From JAWXCB01 sp034440455 (GTDB lineage: Bacteria; Bacteroidota; Bacteroidia; Chitinophagales; CAIOSU01): a stretch of DNA of 34,110 nucleotides. The notes under the pieces were generated by a model. That model made no database searches. It saw only the letters and a list, made by a program, of their open reading frames with translations, and was not told the origin of the DNA. Location of the stretch: NCBI GenBank assembly GCA_034440455.1, contig JAWXCB010000006.1, positions 1 to 34,110 on the forward strand, in the 5' to 3' direction. The translations under genes and the position numbers were made by a program. Of this stretch, positions 6,811 to 14,746 are shown one piece after another (positions within the stretch are counted from its first letter, which is position 1; each line of letters starts with the position of its first letter).

Positions 6811-8310
6811 TCACGGTCCAACTCTGCCTTTCAAAAAGGAAGTGTTGTAAGTATTGTCAGGGATATTCGTGATAAATCCATTGTGCTTCACCGCATAGCC
6901 GCCATTACCGGGAAGCGGCACAGGCACAGGAATAGGCAGGTTCAGGTTATTTACAATCGGAATTGTAATCGGACCTACAAACGGAATATTCACCGTTACA
7001 GAAATAGAAATTGTCACCTGGAAAGTACCTTGTGTGCCGGGGTAACCGTATTCACCGCCATCTCCACCAAACGCATTTGGATTGATGCTGATAGTGACAG
7101 GTCCTTGTGTAGTTGAAATCGGGATGATTAAAAATCCACCATTCCCAGCCACGCCATACTGACCGCCTGTGCCGCCCGTGCCCGGCTGATAAAACGAAAG
7201 TCCGATAAGCGCGGGATAATTTCCGCCCAAGCTTCCACCCGCGCCACCGCCACCACCCGCGCCAATGAGCAAGCCTAATGTAATATTTCCAATAATGGGA
7301 ACATTAAAGGAATACGTCAATGCAAATGCCATTGAATTGCCGCCACCGCCACCGCCATAAATGTTGAAGTTGTTTTGGACATTGGTATTCACCGTCAGAT
7401 TTACAGCATCACCTCCGTTAAAGCCCGCACCCGTTGCGCCATTAGCAGGGTCATTGGCAGTTCCACCATCTCCTCCTTTACCAATGATGTTACCATTATT
7501 TACAATTGCCACCACAGAACCCGCAGGAAGATTTCCCGTGGTGAAAGCCGGTGCTGCGCTGGTAACAGAGGTAACATCTACGCCTTGGTCAACCGTAATC
7601 ACCACGCACACCGGAGTAGTAGTGGGCGCAGTGGGATATGTTGCATACAAATCAACTCCGCCATTATAATTATTCTGGCTGTTGTCAACATTAAGCAGGT
7701 AACACGGTGTAAGCGTTACAGAGAAAATTACATTTTGAAAATAAGAGCCACACAATGTTTGAATAATTACCGGGTAAGTTCCTGCGGGCGTATAGGGAGT
7801 TACACGCACCGTAACAGTTGTCGTTCCTGACGAAAACTGCGGGTTGGGTGAAATATCCACCGTCATTCCGGCAGGTAAAGTTCCAAGCACAGTGAATGCG
7901 ATATTTTGCGGGTTGCCTACGTTTTGGTCAACAGTAATTGTGAACGTAGTGGAGTCGGTAATGGTGCGGTCAATCGTATCTGCAATATCATTTGTGGTTA
8001 AATCAAAATAACAATCTGCGCAATCTTTCTGATACACATTCAGCCAGCAGATGGTGTTCCAGTATTGAATCGTGCTGTCTTCGGTGTTGAAAATGGTTAG
8101 CCCGATTGCAGGGCTTATAATAGCATCGCGCTCGGCAGTTGTCATGCGGGGCCACAGAAAACCTTTGTCTTTCGACTCTACATGCAAAATCGCGCTGCTG
8201 TCGGGATTCAGGATGTTGATGCCCACTTGCTGCGCAAACGTGTTGCCACATAAGAAAAGAATCATTGCGATGAAAGCGATTCTGCTTCGAGTCCTGTCTT
8301 TTTGTATCAT
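6811..8310 (-). CDS. Glycine-rich secreted surface protein
   Basis: About 499 residues from the ATG at 8310 (MIQKDRTRSRIAFIAMILFL), a signal peptide ending near TFAQ; the upstream ATG at 8355 would bury it. Residues about 25-80 form the module common in Bacteroidota exported proteins (QVGINILNPDSSAILHVES, then KGFLWPRMTTAERDAI and TIQYWN). The middle is a beta-sandwich-like region. Residues about 270-430 are extremely rich in glycine (GGGGGGNSM, GAGGGGGAGGSLGGN, GTGGTGGQYG), like self-assembling matrix proteins. No T9SS sorting domain is visible at the C-terminus (ending KGRVGP). A surface or matrix role is inferred from composition only. Confidence 0.75.
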   Translation of the reverse strand: MIQKDRTRSRIAFIAMILFLCGNTFAQQVGINILNPDSSAILHVESKDKGFLWPRMTTAERDAIISPAIGLTIFNTEDSTIQYWNTICWLNVYQKDCADCYFDLTTNDIADTIDRTITDSTTFTITVDQNVGNPQNIAFTVLGTLPAGMTVDISPNPQFSSGTTTVTVRVTPYTPAGTYPVIIQTLCGSYFQNVIFSVTLTPCYLLNVDNSQNNYNGGVDLYATYPTAPTTTPVCVVITVDQGVDVTSVTSAAPAFTTGNLPAGSVVAIVNNGNIIGKGGDGGTANDPANGATGAGFNGGDAVNLTVNTNVQNNFNIYGGGGGGNSMAFALTYSFNVPIIGNITLGLLIGAGGGGGAGGSLGGNYPALIGLSFYQPGTGGTGGQYGVAGNGGFLIIPISTTQGPVTISINPNAFGGDGGEYGYPGTQGTFQVTISISVTVNIPFVGPITIPIVNNLNLPIPVPVPLPGNGGYAVKHNGFITNIPDNTYNTSFLKGRVGP

Positions 8311-8337
8311 GCTTTTAACAAAGTCAAGGTGATTACA

Positions 8338-8345
8338 CAAAGATA
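8338..8345 (-). promoter_or_regulatory. Probable -7 promoter box for the glycine-rich gene
   Basis: On the - strand this reads TATCTTTG, an exact consensus match, 27 bases before the ATG at 8310. It lies about 70 bp from the oppositely directed promoter of the TPR lipoprotein, so this is a divergent promoter region. No well-spaced -33 TTG is evident. Confidence 0.45.
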
Positions 8346-8391
8346 AAGAATGCAAAGGAAAGAATGCGGTTGCATGTTCGCTATCTGCAAG

Positions 8392-8421
8392 TTGCTGCAG
8401 TTAGTATAGATTCTATCTTTG
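8392..8421 (+). promoter_or_regulatory. Promoter of the TPR lipoprotein-thrS-infC genes
   Basis: TTG (8392-8394), a 19-base spacer and TATCTTTG (8414-8421) match the Bacteroidota primary sigma consensus in both boxes and spacing. The ATG at 8427 begins only 5 bases after the -7 box, so transcription should start at or very near the start codon and give a leaderless or near-leaderless message. Confidence 0.6.
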
Positions 8422-8426
8422 CGTTC

Positions 8427-9440
8427 ATGCAAATGCGTCTTTTATCGTTTTTCACCTGCTGCGCTGTTTTCATTTCCTGCAACAATAATGCGCCCGCAGA
8501 ACCCCCACCTGCGCCTGTTTCAGAGTATCAACAAATTCCACTTATTCAAAACCTCACGAAGCAGATTGAAGAAGATAGCAATAATCCAAAATTGTATTAC
8601 AAGCGCAGTGTTGCCTATTTCCAATTGGGCAATCAGATGAACGCGCTGGGTGATGCGGTGAAGGCGTTAAAACTTGATTCAACGAATGCAGGCTATTATG
8701 AGTTGTTAGGTGAAATTTATTTTGCAAAGCAGGAATACACCCGCGCCATTACTACGCTGGAGCAGGGCTATAAAATCAATCCTGATGATACTTCGCTCAT
8801 GATGCAACTCGCCAAATACAACCTCATGGTGGGCGAGCGTGAAAAAAGCATTGGGCTGCTGGATGAAGTGCTGAAGAAAAATATGTTCAATGCGGAAGCC
8901 TATTTTCTGAAAGGATTGTTGTTCAAAGAAATTGGCGACACGGCAAAATCCATTTCCAACTTTCAAACTGCGGTAGAGCAAAATCCGCGCTTCTATGCTG
9001 CTTACATGCAGTTGGGATTATTATTCAGCAAAAAAAAAAACAAGCTCGCGCTGGATTATTTCAACAACGCGCTGAAGGTGGATTCATCCAGCTACGAAGC
9101 CAAATACGGCATTGCGATGTATCACCAGGAAGTGAAGGAATACGAGAAGGCGCTGGAACTTTACAAAGGGTTCATTCTTGATTTTCCGCAGGACAAAGAA
9201 GCGTATTACAATACCGGCTATATCTATTTTCAAATTGATTCCATTGAAAAAGCTACGCGCAGCTTTGAGCGCGCGATTGGAGTTGCGCCTGATTATGCGG
9301 ATGCTTATTATATGCGCGGACTTTGTGCAGAAGCAGTGAAAGATTTCAAGAACGCGAAATACTTTTATCAGCAAACAGTAAATTTGAACTCCAATCACAA
9401 ACTCGCTTTGGATGGAATTCAACGACTCGAACACTCATGA
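8427..9440 (+). CDS. TPR-repeat lipoprotein
   Basis: 337 residues from ATG 8427; the ATG at 8364 would place coding sequence across the promoter. It is a lipoprotein, with signal MQMRLLSFFTCCAVF and lipobox FISC, then a proline-rich linker (PAEPPPAPVS). The rest is about eight tetratricopeptide repeats with the usual small/aromatic positions (for example KLYYKRSVAYFQLGN, AEAYFLKGLLFKEIGD, KEAYYNTGYIYFQIDS, ADAYYMRGLCAEAVKD). TPR lipoproteins act as protein-binding scaffolds at the envelope; the partner is unknown. Its TGA overlaps the thrS ATG by 4 bases (ATGA), indicating translational coupling. Confidence 0.88.
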   Translation: MQMRLLSFFTCCAVFISCNNNAPAEPPPAPVSEYQQIPLIQNLTKQIEEDSNNPKLYYKRSVAYFQLGNQMNALGDAVKALKLDSTNAGYYELLGEIYFAKQEYTRAITTLEQGYKINPDDTSLMMQLAKYNLMVGEREKSIGLLDEVLKKNMFNAEAYFLKGLLFKEIGDTAKSISNFQTAVEQNPRFYAAYMQLGLLFSKKKNKLALDYFNNALKVDSSSYEAKYGIAMYHQEVKEYEKALELYKGFILDFPQDKEAYYNTGYIYFQIDSIEKATRSFERAIGVAPDYADAYYMRGLCAEAVKDFKNAKYFYQQTVNLNSNHKLALDGIQRLEHS

Positions 9441-11368
9441 TTAACATCACCTTTCCTGACGGCTCTGTCAGGCAATTCGAAAAAGGAACTACTGCACTCG
9501 ACATCGCAAAAGCGCTCAGCAACAGCCTTGCGAAGAAAGTATTATCAGCACAAGTAAATGGCGAAGTATGGGATGCCACACGCCCCATCAACCAGGATGC
9601 GAAAATCAAGCTGCTTACGTGGGATGATGAAGGAGGCAAATATGCGTTTTGGCATTCATCTGCGCATTTGCTGGCGGAAGCGCTGGAAATAAATTTTCCC
9701 GGTGTGAAGTTCGGCATCGGACCTCCGGTGGAAAACGGTTTTTATTATGATGTGGATTTAGGTGGCAAACAGATTTCCGATAAAGATTTGGAAGCGCTCG
9801 AAAAGAAGATGAAGGAATTGTCTGCGAAAAACAGCCCCTACAAACGCAAGGATGTTCCCAAGAATGAAGCGATAGAATATTTCCGCAAGAAAGGCGATGA
9901 ATATAAATTGGAGTTGCTCGAAGATTTGAAAGATGGAGAAATCACTTTTTATGAGCAGGGCAATTTCGTTGACTTGTGTCGCGGTCCGCATCTTCCCGAT
10001 ACTTCGCCAATAAAAGCAATCAAGTTGCTTACGATAGCCGGTGCCTATTGGAGGGGCGATGAAAAAAACAAACAACTCACACGCATTTACGGAGTCACGT
10101 TTCCTAAGCAGGAACAGCTTGATGAGTATTTAAAACTACTTGAAGAAGCCAAGAAGCGCGACCACCGCAAGCTTGGAAAGGAATTGGAAATTTTCACTTT
10201 TGATGATGATGTAGGAAGCGGTTTGCCGCTGTGGCTGCCCAATGGCGCATTCCTGATTGAGCAATTGGAAGAACTTGCAAAAAAAACAGAAGCAGAAGCT
10301 GGGTATTCGCGTGTGCGCACTCCGCACATTGCCAAAGAATCGCTCTATCTCACAAGCGGACACCTACCCTATTACAAAGACAGCATGTTCCCACCTATGG
10401 AGGTGGATGGGTACAAATATTATCTGAAGGCGATGAACTGTCCGCACCATCATAAGATTTATGCGGCAATTCCAAAGAGCTATAAAGACCTTCCCGTGCG
10501 CCTTGCTGAATATGGAACATGTTATCGCTATGAAAAATCAGGCGAGTTGTTCGGCTTAATGCGTGTGCGTTCGTTACAGATGAATGATGCGCACATCTAT
10601 TGCAGGCGCGACCAGTTCGAAGAGGAGTTCAAAGCAGTAAACGCAATGTATCTGAAATACTTCAAGATTTTCGGTATTGATAAATATCTCATGCGTTTCT
10701 CCACACACGACCCCGCAAAACTTGGAAAGAAATATGTTGACCAGGCTGAACTGTGGATAGAAACGGAAAACATGGTGCGCGATGTGCTGAATCGCTCCGG
10801 CATTCCTTACAAAGAAGTGGCTGATGAAGCCGCCTTCTACGGACCAAAGATTGACGTGCAGGTGTGGAGCGTTATCGGCAAGGAATTCACGCTTGCAACC
10901 AATCAGGTTGACTTCGCGCAGGCATTGCGTTTTGATCTCACATATACTAATGCCGATAATAAACCGGAGCGCCCGATTATCATTCACCGCGCACCGCTTG
11001 GCACACATGAGCGCTTCATCGGTTTCTTAATCGAACATTGCGCAGGCAACTTCCCGCTATGGCTCGCGCCCGTGCAGGCAGCGATTTTGCCCATTAGCGA
11101 CAAGTTTGGGGATTACGCAGTAAAAATTTCCAACTTGCTGAAAAAATCCGATATTCGTGTAACGATTGATGGACGTAATGAAAAGATTGGCAAAAAAATC
11201 CGTGACGCTGAAGTGAAGAAAATTCCCTACATGCTCGTTGTGGGTGAAAAAGAACAAACCTCGGAAACCATTTCCATCCGCAGGCACGGTGAGGGCGACA
11301 AAGGCGCGTTAACTCTTGAACAATTCACCGCCAATGTGCGCAGTGAAATAGAAGCTACTTTCAATTGA
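9437..11368 (+). CDS. thrS: Threonyl-tRNA synthetase
   Basis: A cytoplasmic enzyme that charges tRNA-Thr. The 643-residue protein has all expected parts: the N-terminal TGS domain (MINITFPDG..), the editing domain with HSSAH at 73-77 and CRGPH at 181-185 for clearing Ser-tRNA, the class II catalytic core with MNCPHHH (zinc Cys near 335), NDAHIYC (His near 386) and HRAPLGTHERF (third zinc ligand), and the anticodon-binding domain from WLAPVQ. The true start is the ATG at 9437, overlapping the TPR lipoprotein stop; the frame extends upstream to 9323 only because that region is open. infC follows 23 bp downstream. Confidence 0.98.
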   Translation: MINITFPDGSVRQFEKGTTALDIAKALSNSLAKKVLSAQVNGEVWDATRPINQDAKIKLLTWDDEGGKYAFWHSSAHLLAEALEINFPGVKFGIGPPVENGFYYDVDLGGKQISDKDLEALEKKMKELSAKNSPYKRKDVPKNEAIEYFRKKGDEYKLELLEDLKDGEITFYEQGNFVDLCRGPHLPDTSPIKAIKLLTIAGAYWRGDEKNKQLTRIYGVTFPKQEQLDEYLKLLEEAKKRDHRKLGKELEIFTFDDDVGSGLPLWLPNGAFLIEQLEELAKKTEAEAGYSRVRTPHIAKESLYLTSGHLPYYKDSMFPPMEVDGYKYYLKAMNCPHHHKIYAAIPKSYKDLPVRLAEYGTCYRYEKSGELFGLMRVRSLQMNDAHIYCRRDQFEEEFKAVNAMYLKYFKIFGIDKYLMRFSTHDPAKLGKKYVDQAELWIETENMVRDVLNRSGIPYKEVADEAAFYGPKIDVQVWSVIGKEFTLATNQVDFAQALRFDLTYTNADNKPERPIIIHRAPLGTHERFIGFLIEHCAGNFPLWLAPVQAAILPISDKFGDYAVKISNLLKKSDIRVTIDGRNEKIGKKIRDAEVKKIPYMLVVGEKEQTSETISIRRHGEGDKGALTLEQFTANVRSEIEATFN

Positions 11369-11391
11369 TTTCCCAACTAAAACATATTTGA

Positions 11392-11955
11392 TTGCAACCA
11401 AAGCCATTTTTCCGTAAGCCATTTTTCAAGCCCGTTAGAAAGCGGAATCCGCACAACATCAACGAAGAAATCCGCGCGCCCCGCGTAAGGCTCGTGGGCG
11501 AGAACATCACCATTGGCATCTATGAGGTGCGTGATGCCCTGCGCATTGCGCAGGAACAGGAACTCGACCTCGTGGAAATTTCACCCACTGCCGACCCGCC
11601 CGTTTGCAAGGTGATTGAATACCAGAAGTTTCTCTATGAACAAAAGAAGAAGCAAAAGGAACTGAAAGCAAAATCAGCTAAACAAACGGTGGTGAAAGAA
11701 GTACGCTTCACCCCAAATACTGACGACCACGATTTTGAATTCAAAACAAAACATGCTGAAGCATTTCTGAAAGAAGGCGCAAAGGTGAAAGCCTACATCC
11801 AATTCAAAGGCAGAGGCATTCTCTTTAAAGAAAGAGGCGAACTCATGCTGCTGAAACTTGCCGAGCGCGTGAAAGAAGTGGGAACGCTCGAACAAATGCC
11901 GCTCCTTGAAGGCAAGCGCATGTTTGCGACTTTCGCTCCGAAAGGGAAAAAGTAA
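11392..11955 (+). CDS. infC: Translation initiation factor IF-3 (TTG start)
   Basis: IF-3 binds the 30S subunit and checks start-codon pairing. The 187-residue protein has a basic extension (PKPFFRKPFFKPVRKRNPHN), the N domain (INEEIRAPRVRLVGENI, DLVEISPTADPPVCKV), the linker helix rich in Lys, and the C domain (KEVRFTPNTDDHDFEFKTKH, KVKAYIQFKGRG). There is no ATG anywhere in the N-terminal part. The frame is closed by TGA at 11389-11391, and TTG at 11392 follows at once and is the only reasonable start. Non-ATG starts on infC are known from E. coli (AUU), where IF-3 represses its own translation. rpmI and rplT, which usually follow infC, are absent. Confidence 0.95.
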   Translation: MQPKPFFRKPFFKPVRKRNPHNINEEIRAPRVRLVGENITIGIYEVRDALRIAQEQELDLVEISPTADPPVCKVIEYQKFLYEQKKKQKELKAKSAKQTVVKEVRFTPNTDDHDFEFKTKHAEAFLKEGAKVKAYIQFKGRGILFKERGELMLLKLAERVKEVGTLEQMPLLEGKRMFATFAPKGKK

Positions 11956-11956
11956 T

Positions 11957-12019
11957 CCTTTAGTTTAAAGGCAACATTCAAGTTACAAATGCTTATTATG
12001 TAGCACATTTGGAATAAGC
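11957..12019. terminator. Possible weak terminator between infC and the convergent ABM gene
   Basis: Two small hairpins lie just after the infC stop: CCTTTA/TAAAGG with a 3-base loop (11957-11971), and GCTTATT (11991-11997) pairing with AATAAGC (12013-12019). Neither has a GC-rich stem plus U tract, so the terminator call rests mainly on location between convergent genes. Confidence 0.25.
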
Positions 12020-12051
12020 GTGTGTTCGTGTATCCGCAGATACTCTCTCCC

Positions 12052-12342
12052 CTACGCATCCACCACTGCCACCGACCAAGCGTTGGGCTTATCGGCAAAC
12101 AAGGTTTTTGCGCGCGCCCAAGTGGCTTTGAAAAATGCGCTGTTGCGATAATCCTCTAACGCTTGCTTGTCGCGCCATTCGCTGTAGGTGAAGAACACAT
12201 TGTCCCGGTCGGTGTCTTCCCAAAGTTCCACGCGCTTGCAGCCGTCAAAAGAAAGTATCGTTGCTTTTTCTTTGTTGAAGATGCCGGTGAAATCATCCAC
12301 CCTGTCGGGCTGGAAGGTGAGCTTTACGATGCGGATAATCAT
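12052..12342 (-). CDS. Antibiotic biosynthesis monooxygenase (ABM) domain protein
   Basis: A 96-residue single-domain protein of the dimeric ferredoxin-like ABM superfamily: strand 1 IIRIVKLTFQP, helix DFTGIFNKEKATILSFDGC, strand VELWEDTDRDNVFFTYSEW, helix ALEDYRNSAFFKATWARAK. Members include quinol oxygenases, haem-degrading enzymes and small unknown proteins; the substrate cannot be told from sequence. Its ATG overlaps the stop of the SAM hydrolase-family gene by 4 bases, so the two form a coupled operon. Confidence 0.85.
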   Translation of the reverse strand: MIIRIVKLTFQPDRVDDFTGIFNKEKATILSFDGCKRVELWEDTDRDNVFFTYSEWRDKQALEDYRNSAFFKATWARAKTLFADKPNAWSVAVVDA

Positions 12343-13124
12343 TCGAACTCAATTGATATGTAATCGCCCGTTTTGATGCCAAGCAACCTGCCCGCTTCCC
12401 CGCAGTTGATGGCTATTTCCATGTAGCCCGATGCGTTGAAAAGGCAGAGTTTTTCACCCTGCGCCACGTCATAATAACTTTCGCTGATGCTAGCGATTGT
12501 TTCCTTGCGCCTGCTGCGGTAAGTAATGGAAAAATTGCGCTGCTTGCGCACACGGGCAAAGAGGTCATGCGTGACGTTCACGATTACGTTTTGAAACGAG
12601 TCAATATGTATCACGATGCCACGAATGAGCGATTCCTGCACGACAGGCTCCAAGCCTGTGCGCTCATTTAATGCAGGGACAGCAGTTCCTAACGCTGAAA
12701 TATTTTTTCCGGTTGCAAGTTGCGCGGCAGCATGCGCGAAAATCTTTTTACTTGAAAAGTAAACCAATGTGCCGTTTTGTTTGTGGCTCGGCAATTCCAC
12801 AATATGTTCAGGCGCGTGATTGAACACCATATTGAAAATGCCGTTGTCCAACCCCACGAAAAATTGTTTTTCATAATCCACCGCGAGATACCGTATCCCG
12901 CGCTCGTCCTGGTCATTCACTGTTACGATATGCACCGTTCCCTCAGGAAAACTGCTGAACGAATTTTTTAAAACAAAAGCAGCCTCCGAAATGTTGTAAG
13001 GTTTGATGTTGTGCGAAATATCAATAATCGTGAAATCAGGAAGGGCTTTCAGCAATTCGCCTTTGAGCGCGCCAACATAGTAATCTTTATCCCCGAAGTC
13101 CGTAGTGAGTGTGACAATCGGCAC
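12339..13124 (-). CDS. SAM hydrolase family protein (S-adenosyl-L-methionine hydroxide adenosyltransferase, DUF62)
   Basis: The family cleaves S-adenosylmethionine to adenosine and methionine with a water-derived nucleophile; related fluorinases and chlorinases use halide. The hallmark N-terminus PIVTLTTDFGDKDYYVGALKG is present, as are DISHNIKPYNISEAAF, VNDQDERGIRYLAV, FFVGLDNGIF and the C-terminal barrel around IDSFQNVIVNV. Nothing specific to halogenases stands out, so hydrolysis is the likelier activity. I chose the GTG at 13124 because the family usually begins right at PIVTLTTDFG; a TTG at 13142 would add MKRNHT. About 261 residues, normal length. It shares an operon with the ABM gene. 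Confidence 0.88.
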   Translation of the reverse strand: MPIVTLTTDFGDKDYYVGALKGELLKALPDFTIIDISHNIKPYNISEAAFVLKNSFSSFPEGTVHIVTVNDQDERGIRYLAVDYEKQFFVGLDNGIFNMVFNHAPEHIVELPSHKQNGTLVYFSSKKIFAHAAAQLATGKNISALGTAVPALNERTGLEPVVQESLIRGIVIHIDSFQNVIVNVTHDLFARVRKQRNFSITYRSRRKETIASISESYYDVAQGEKLCLFNASGYMEIAINCGEAGRLLGIKTGDYISIEFE

Positions 13125-13142
13125 GGTGTGGTTTCTTTTCAA

Positions 13143-13150
13143 TAAATTTG
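13143..13150 (+). promoter_or_regulatory. Probable -7 promoter box for phoH
   Basis: TAAATTTG is an exact TAnnTTTG match, 24 bases before the TTG start at 13175. It lies in a gap of only 32-50 bp shared with the divergent SAM hydrolase gene; any -33 contacts would fall inside or next to that gene's first codons. Confidence 0.4.
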
Positions 13151-13155
13151 AGATT

Positions 13156-13163
13156 CAAAATTA
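13156..13163 (-). promoter_or_regulatory. Probable -7 promoter box for the SAM hydrolase-ABM genes
   Basis: On the - strand this reads TAATTTTG, an exact consensus match, 31 bases before the chosen GTG at 13124. It is only 5 bases from the + strand phoH box, so the two promoters overlap face to face. Confidence 0.4.
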
Positions 13164-13174
13164 CCCGAAAATAG

Positions 13175-14140
13175 TTGAGCGAATTAATCATCAATCTGGA
13201 AGACGTCAACCCGATAGAGTTCTTTGGCGTCAATAATTCCAATCTTACTCTTCTTAAAAAAGCATTTCCAAACGTGAAGGTGGTTTCGCGCGGCAGCAAG
13301 ATTCGCGTTGCGGGCGCTGAAGATGAAGTAGAGCGTTTCCGCGATAAGGTTGGCCAGCTTTTAGAGTTTGTGCAGAAGCACGGAGTGATTTCCGAAAAAA
13401 ACGTGGAAGATGTTTTGCTTGACCTTGACACAGAAGAAATTCTTCCCGGTGAAAAGAACGATGAAGTGCTCGTGCATGGCAGAAATGGGATGATGGTGCG
13501 CGCGCGCACACAGAATCAGCACAAGATGGTGAAGCTGAGCGAACACAATGACATGCTCTTTGCTATCGGTCCTGCGGGAACGGGAAAGACCTACACCGCA
13601 GTTGCTATCGCGGTGCGCGCTTTAAAAAACAAAGTCGTAAAAAAAATCATCCTTACACGACCCGCTGTGGAAGCGGGCGAAAATCTGGGCTTTCTGCCCG
13701 GTGATTTAAAAGAAAAGATTGACCCTTACCTGCGCCCGCTCTATGATGCGCTTGATGATATGATTCCCATTGACAAGTTGAACTACTACATGCAAAACCG
13801 CGTGATTGAAGTGGCACCCCTCGCATTTATGCGCGGCAGAACGCTCGACCACGCTTACATCATTCTTGATGAAGCGCAGAATGCCACAAACGCGCAATTA
13901 AAAATGTTTCTCACGCGCCTTGGTCCTGCGGCAAAGTGCATCGTGACAGGCGACCTCACACAGATTGACCTTCCTAAAAATCAGGGTTCAGGGCTTCTTA
14001 CTTCATTGCGCCTGCTTGAAAATATTGAAGGCATCGGCACTATTTATCTCACGCAGGCTGATGTGATTCGCCACAGGTTAGTGAAGAAAATTATTGAGGC
14101 GTATGGGAAGATGAGCGAGCAAAATGGGGATAGACAGTAA
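13175..14140 (+). CDS. phoH: PhoH family ATPase (TTG start)
   Basis: A 321-residue cytoplasmic P-loop NTPase of the PhoH/YbeZ type, linked to ribosome and RNA metabolism, often with YbeY. An N-terminal KH-like segment (about 1-70, NPIEFFGVNNSNLTLLKKAF) is followed by the ATPase domain: Walker A GPAGTGKT at 132-139, TRPAVEAGENLGFLPGD, Walker B IILDEAQNAT near 229-238, and VTGDLTQIDLP. No ATG is available at the N-terminus: the stop TAG at 13172-13174 directly precedes TTG 13175, and the protein then starts at the family's usual point (MSELIINLEDVNPIEFFG). No ybeY is next to it. Length is normal. Confidence 0.93.
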   Translation: MSELIINLEDVNPIEFFGVNNSNLTLLKKAFPNVKVVSRGSKIRVAGAEDEVERFRDKVGQLLEFVQKHGVISEKNVEDVLLDLDTEEILPGEKNDEVLVHGRNGMMVRARTQNQHKMVKLSEHNDMLFAIGPAGTGKTYTAVAIAVRALKNKVVKKIILTRPAVEAGENLGFLPGDLKEKIDPYLRPLYDALDDMIPIDKLNYYMQNRVIEVAPLAFMRGRTLDHAYIILDEAQNATNAQLKMFLTRLGPAAKCIVTGDLTQIDLPKNQGSGLLTSLRLLENIEGIGTIYLTQADVIRHRLVKKIIEAYGKMSEQNGDRQ

Positions 14141-14238
14141 ATCAAATTCCGACAGCAACGCGAGTCTTAATTAGAAATGCCGTTTGTAGTTCCCGTGGAG
14201 ACTCCAACGCACAAACCAAACTTAAGCACTACCAAAAG

Positions 14239-14270
14239 TTTGTTTCGCATTCATTTATTCTCTGATTTTG
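14239..14270 (+). promoter_or_regulatory. Probable promoter of the two-pass membrane protein gene
   Basis: TTTG (14239-14242), a 20-base spacer and TGATTTTG (14263-14270, seven of eight consensus positions). The ATG at 14285 is 14 bases on, giving a very short leader. A second near-match, TAGTTTCG (14271-14278), overlaps its end. Confidence 0.4.
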
Positions 14271-14284
14271 TAGTTTCGATTCGC

Positions 14285-14746
14285 ATGAATCCCAAAATTC
14301 AAAAGATTAATGCATTCATCGGTGATGTCAGGTTTTATGTGTACAGGCACAGATTCAGCGATGTGCCGCTGTGGCCGATATTTCTAAAAGGCTATGGATT
14401 AACCGCATTTCTTATACTTGGCATCCGCTGCCTGTTCTTCATTGGTGCCGAATTTGCTGATGGGGAAGTGATTAATTACACCATCGTTAAAGAGGCGCGC
14501 CAATTATCTGTCATCCAGATGATTTCTTTTAAAACAAAAAAGGGGGACACGGTTCGTGTTCCTGCAAGAAGAAACCTCTACCTGAAAGTGGGTGAACATG
14601 TGAAAATAATTTACAAAGTAAAAAATGCTGAGCGGGCGATTGTGTTCACCTATGCCGGTTTTTGGGTAAACGCGGTTGTATTCTGCGGTATAGCGCTGAT
14701 GTTTTGGATAGGGCTTCCGTTGGCTCTTTTCGGGTTTGAAGACTGA
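14285..14746 (+). CDS. Two-pass membrane protein, DUF3592-like
   Basis: 153 residues from ATG 14285; the ATG at 14177 adds 36 residues that run through the promoter and do not look coding. A cytoplasmic N-terminus is followed by TM1 (YGLTAFLILGIRCLFFIGA). An extracytoplasmic beta domain of about 75 residues (GEVINYTIVKEARQLSV, RVPARRNLYLKVGEHVKIIY) has the 'G.V..Y..V' pattern of DUF3592-type proteins. TM2 (AGFWVNAVVFCGIALMFWIG) closes it. The function is unknown. Confidence 0.7.
   Translation: MNPKIQKINAFIGDVRFYVYRHRFSDVPLWPIFLKGYGLTAFLILGIRCLFFIGAEFADGEVINYTIVKEARQLSVIQMISFKTKKGDTVRVPARRNLYLKVGEHVKIIYKVKNAERAIVFTYAGFWVNAVVFCGIALMFWIGLPLALFGFED

Noticed and set aside
7375..7830. 151-codon + strand frame opposite the glycine-rich gene
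   Set aside because: It is a mirror of a low-complexity coding region whose - strand protein has a signal peptide and a recognised module.
9323..9436. Longer N-terminus for thrS from 9323
   Set aside because: Those codons overlap the end of the TPR lipoprotein gene in another frame; the ThrRS TGS domain begins at the ATG 9437.
12339..13124. SAM-dependent halogenase (fluorinase or chlorinase)
   Set aside because: The family is shared, but no feature specific to halogenases was seen and no biosynthetic genes are nearby; the hydrolase role is the default.
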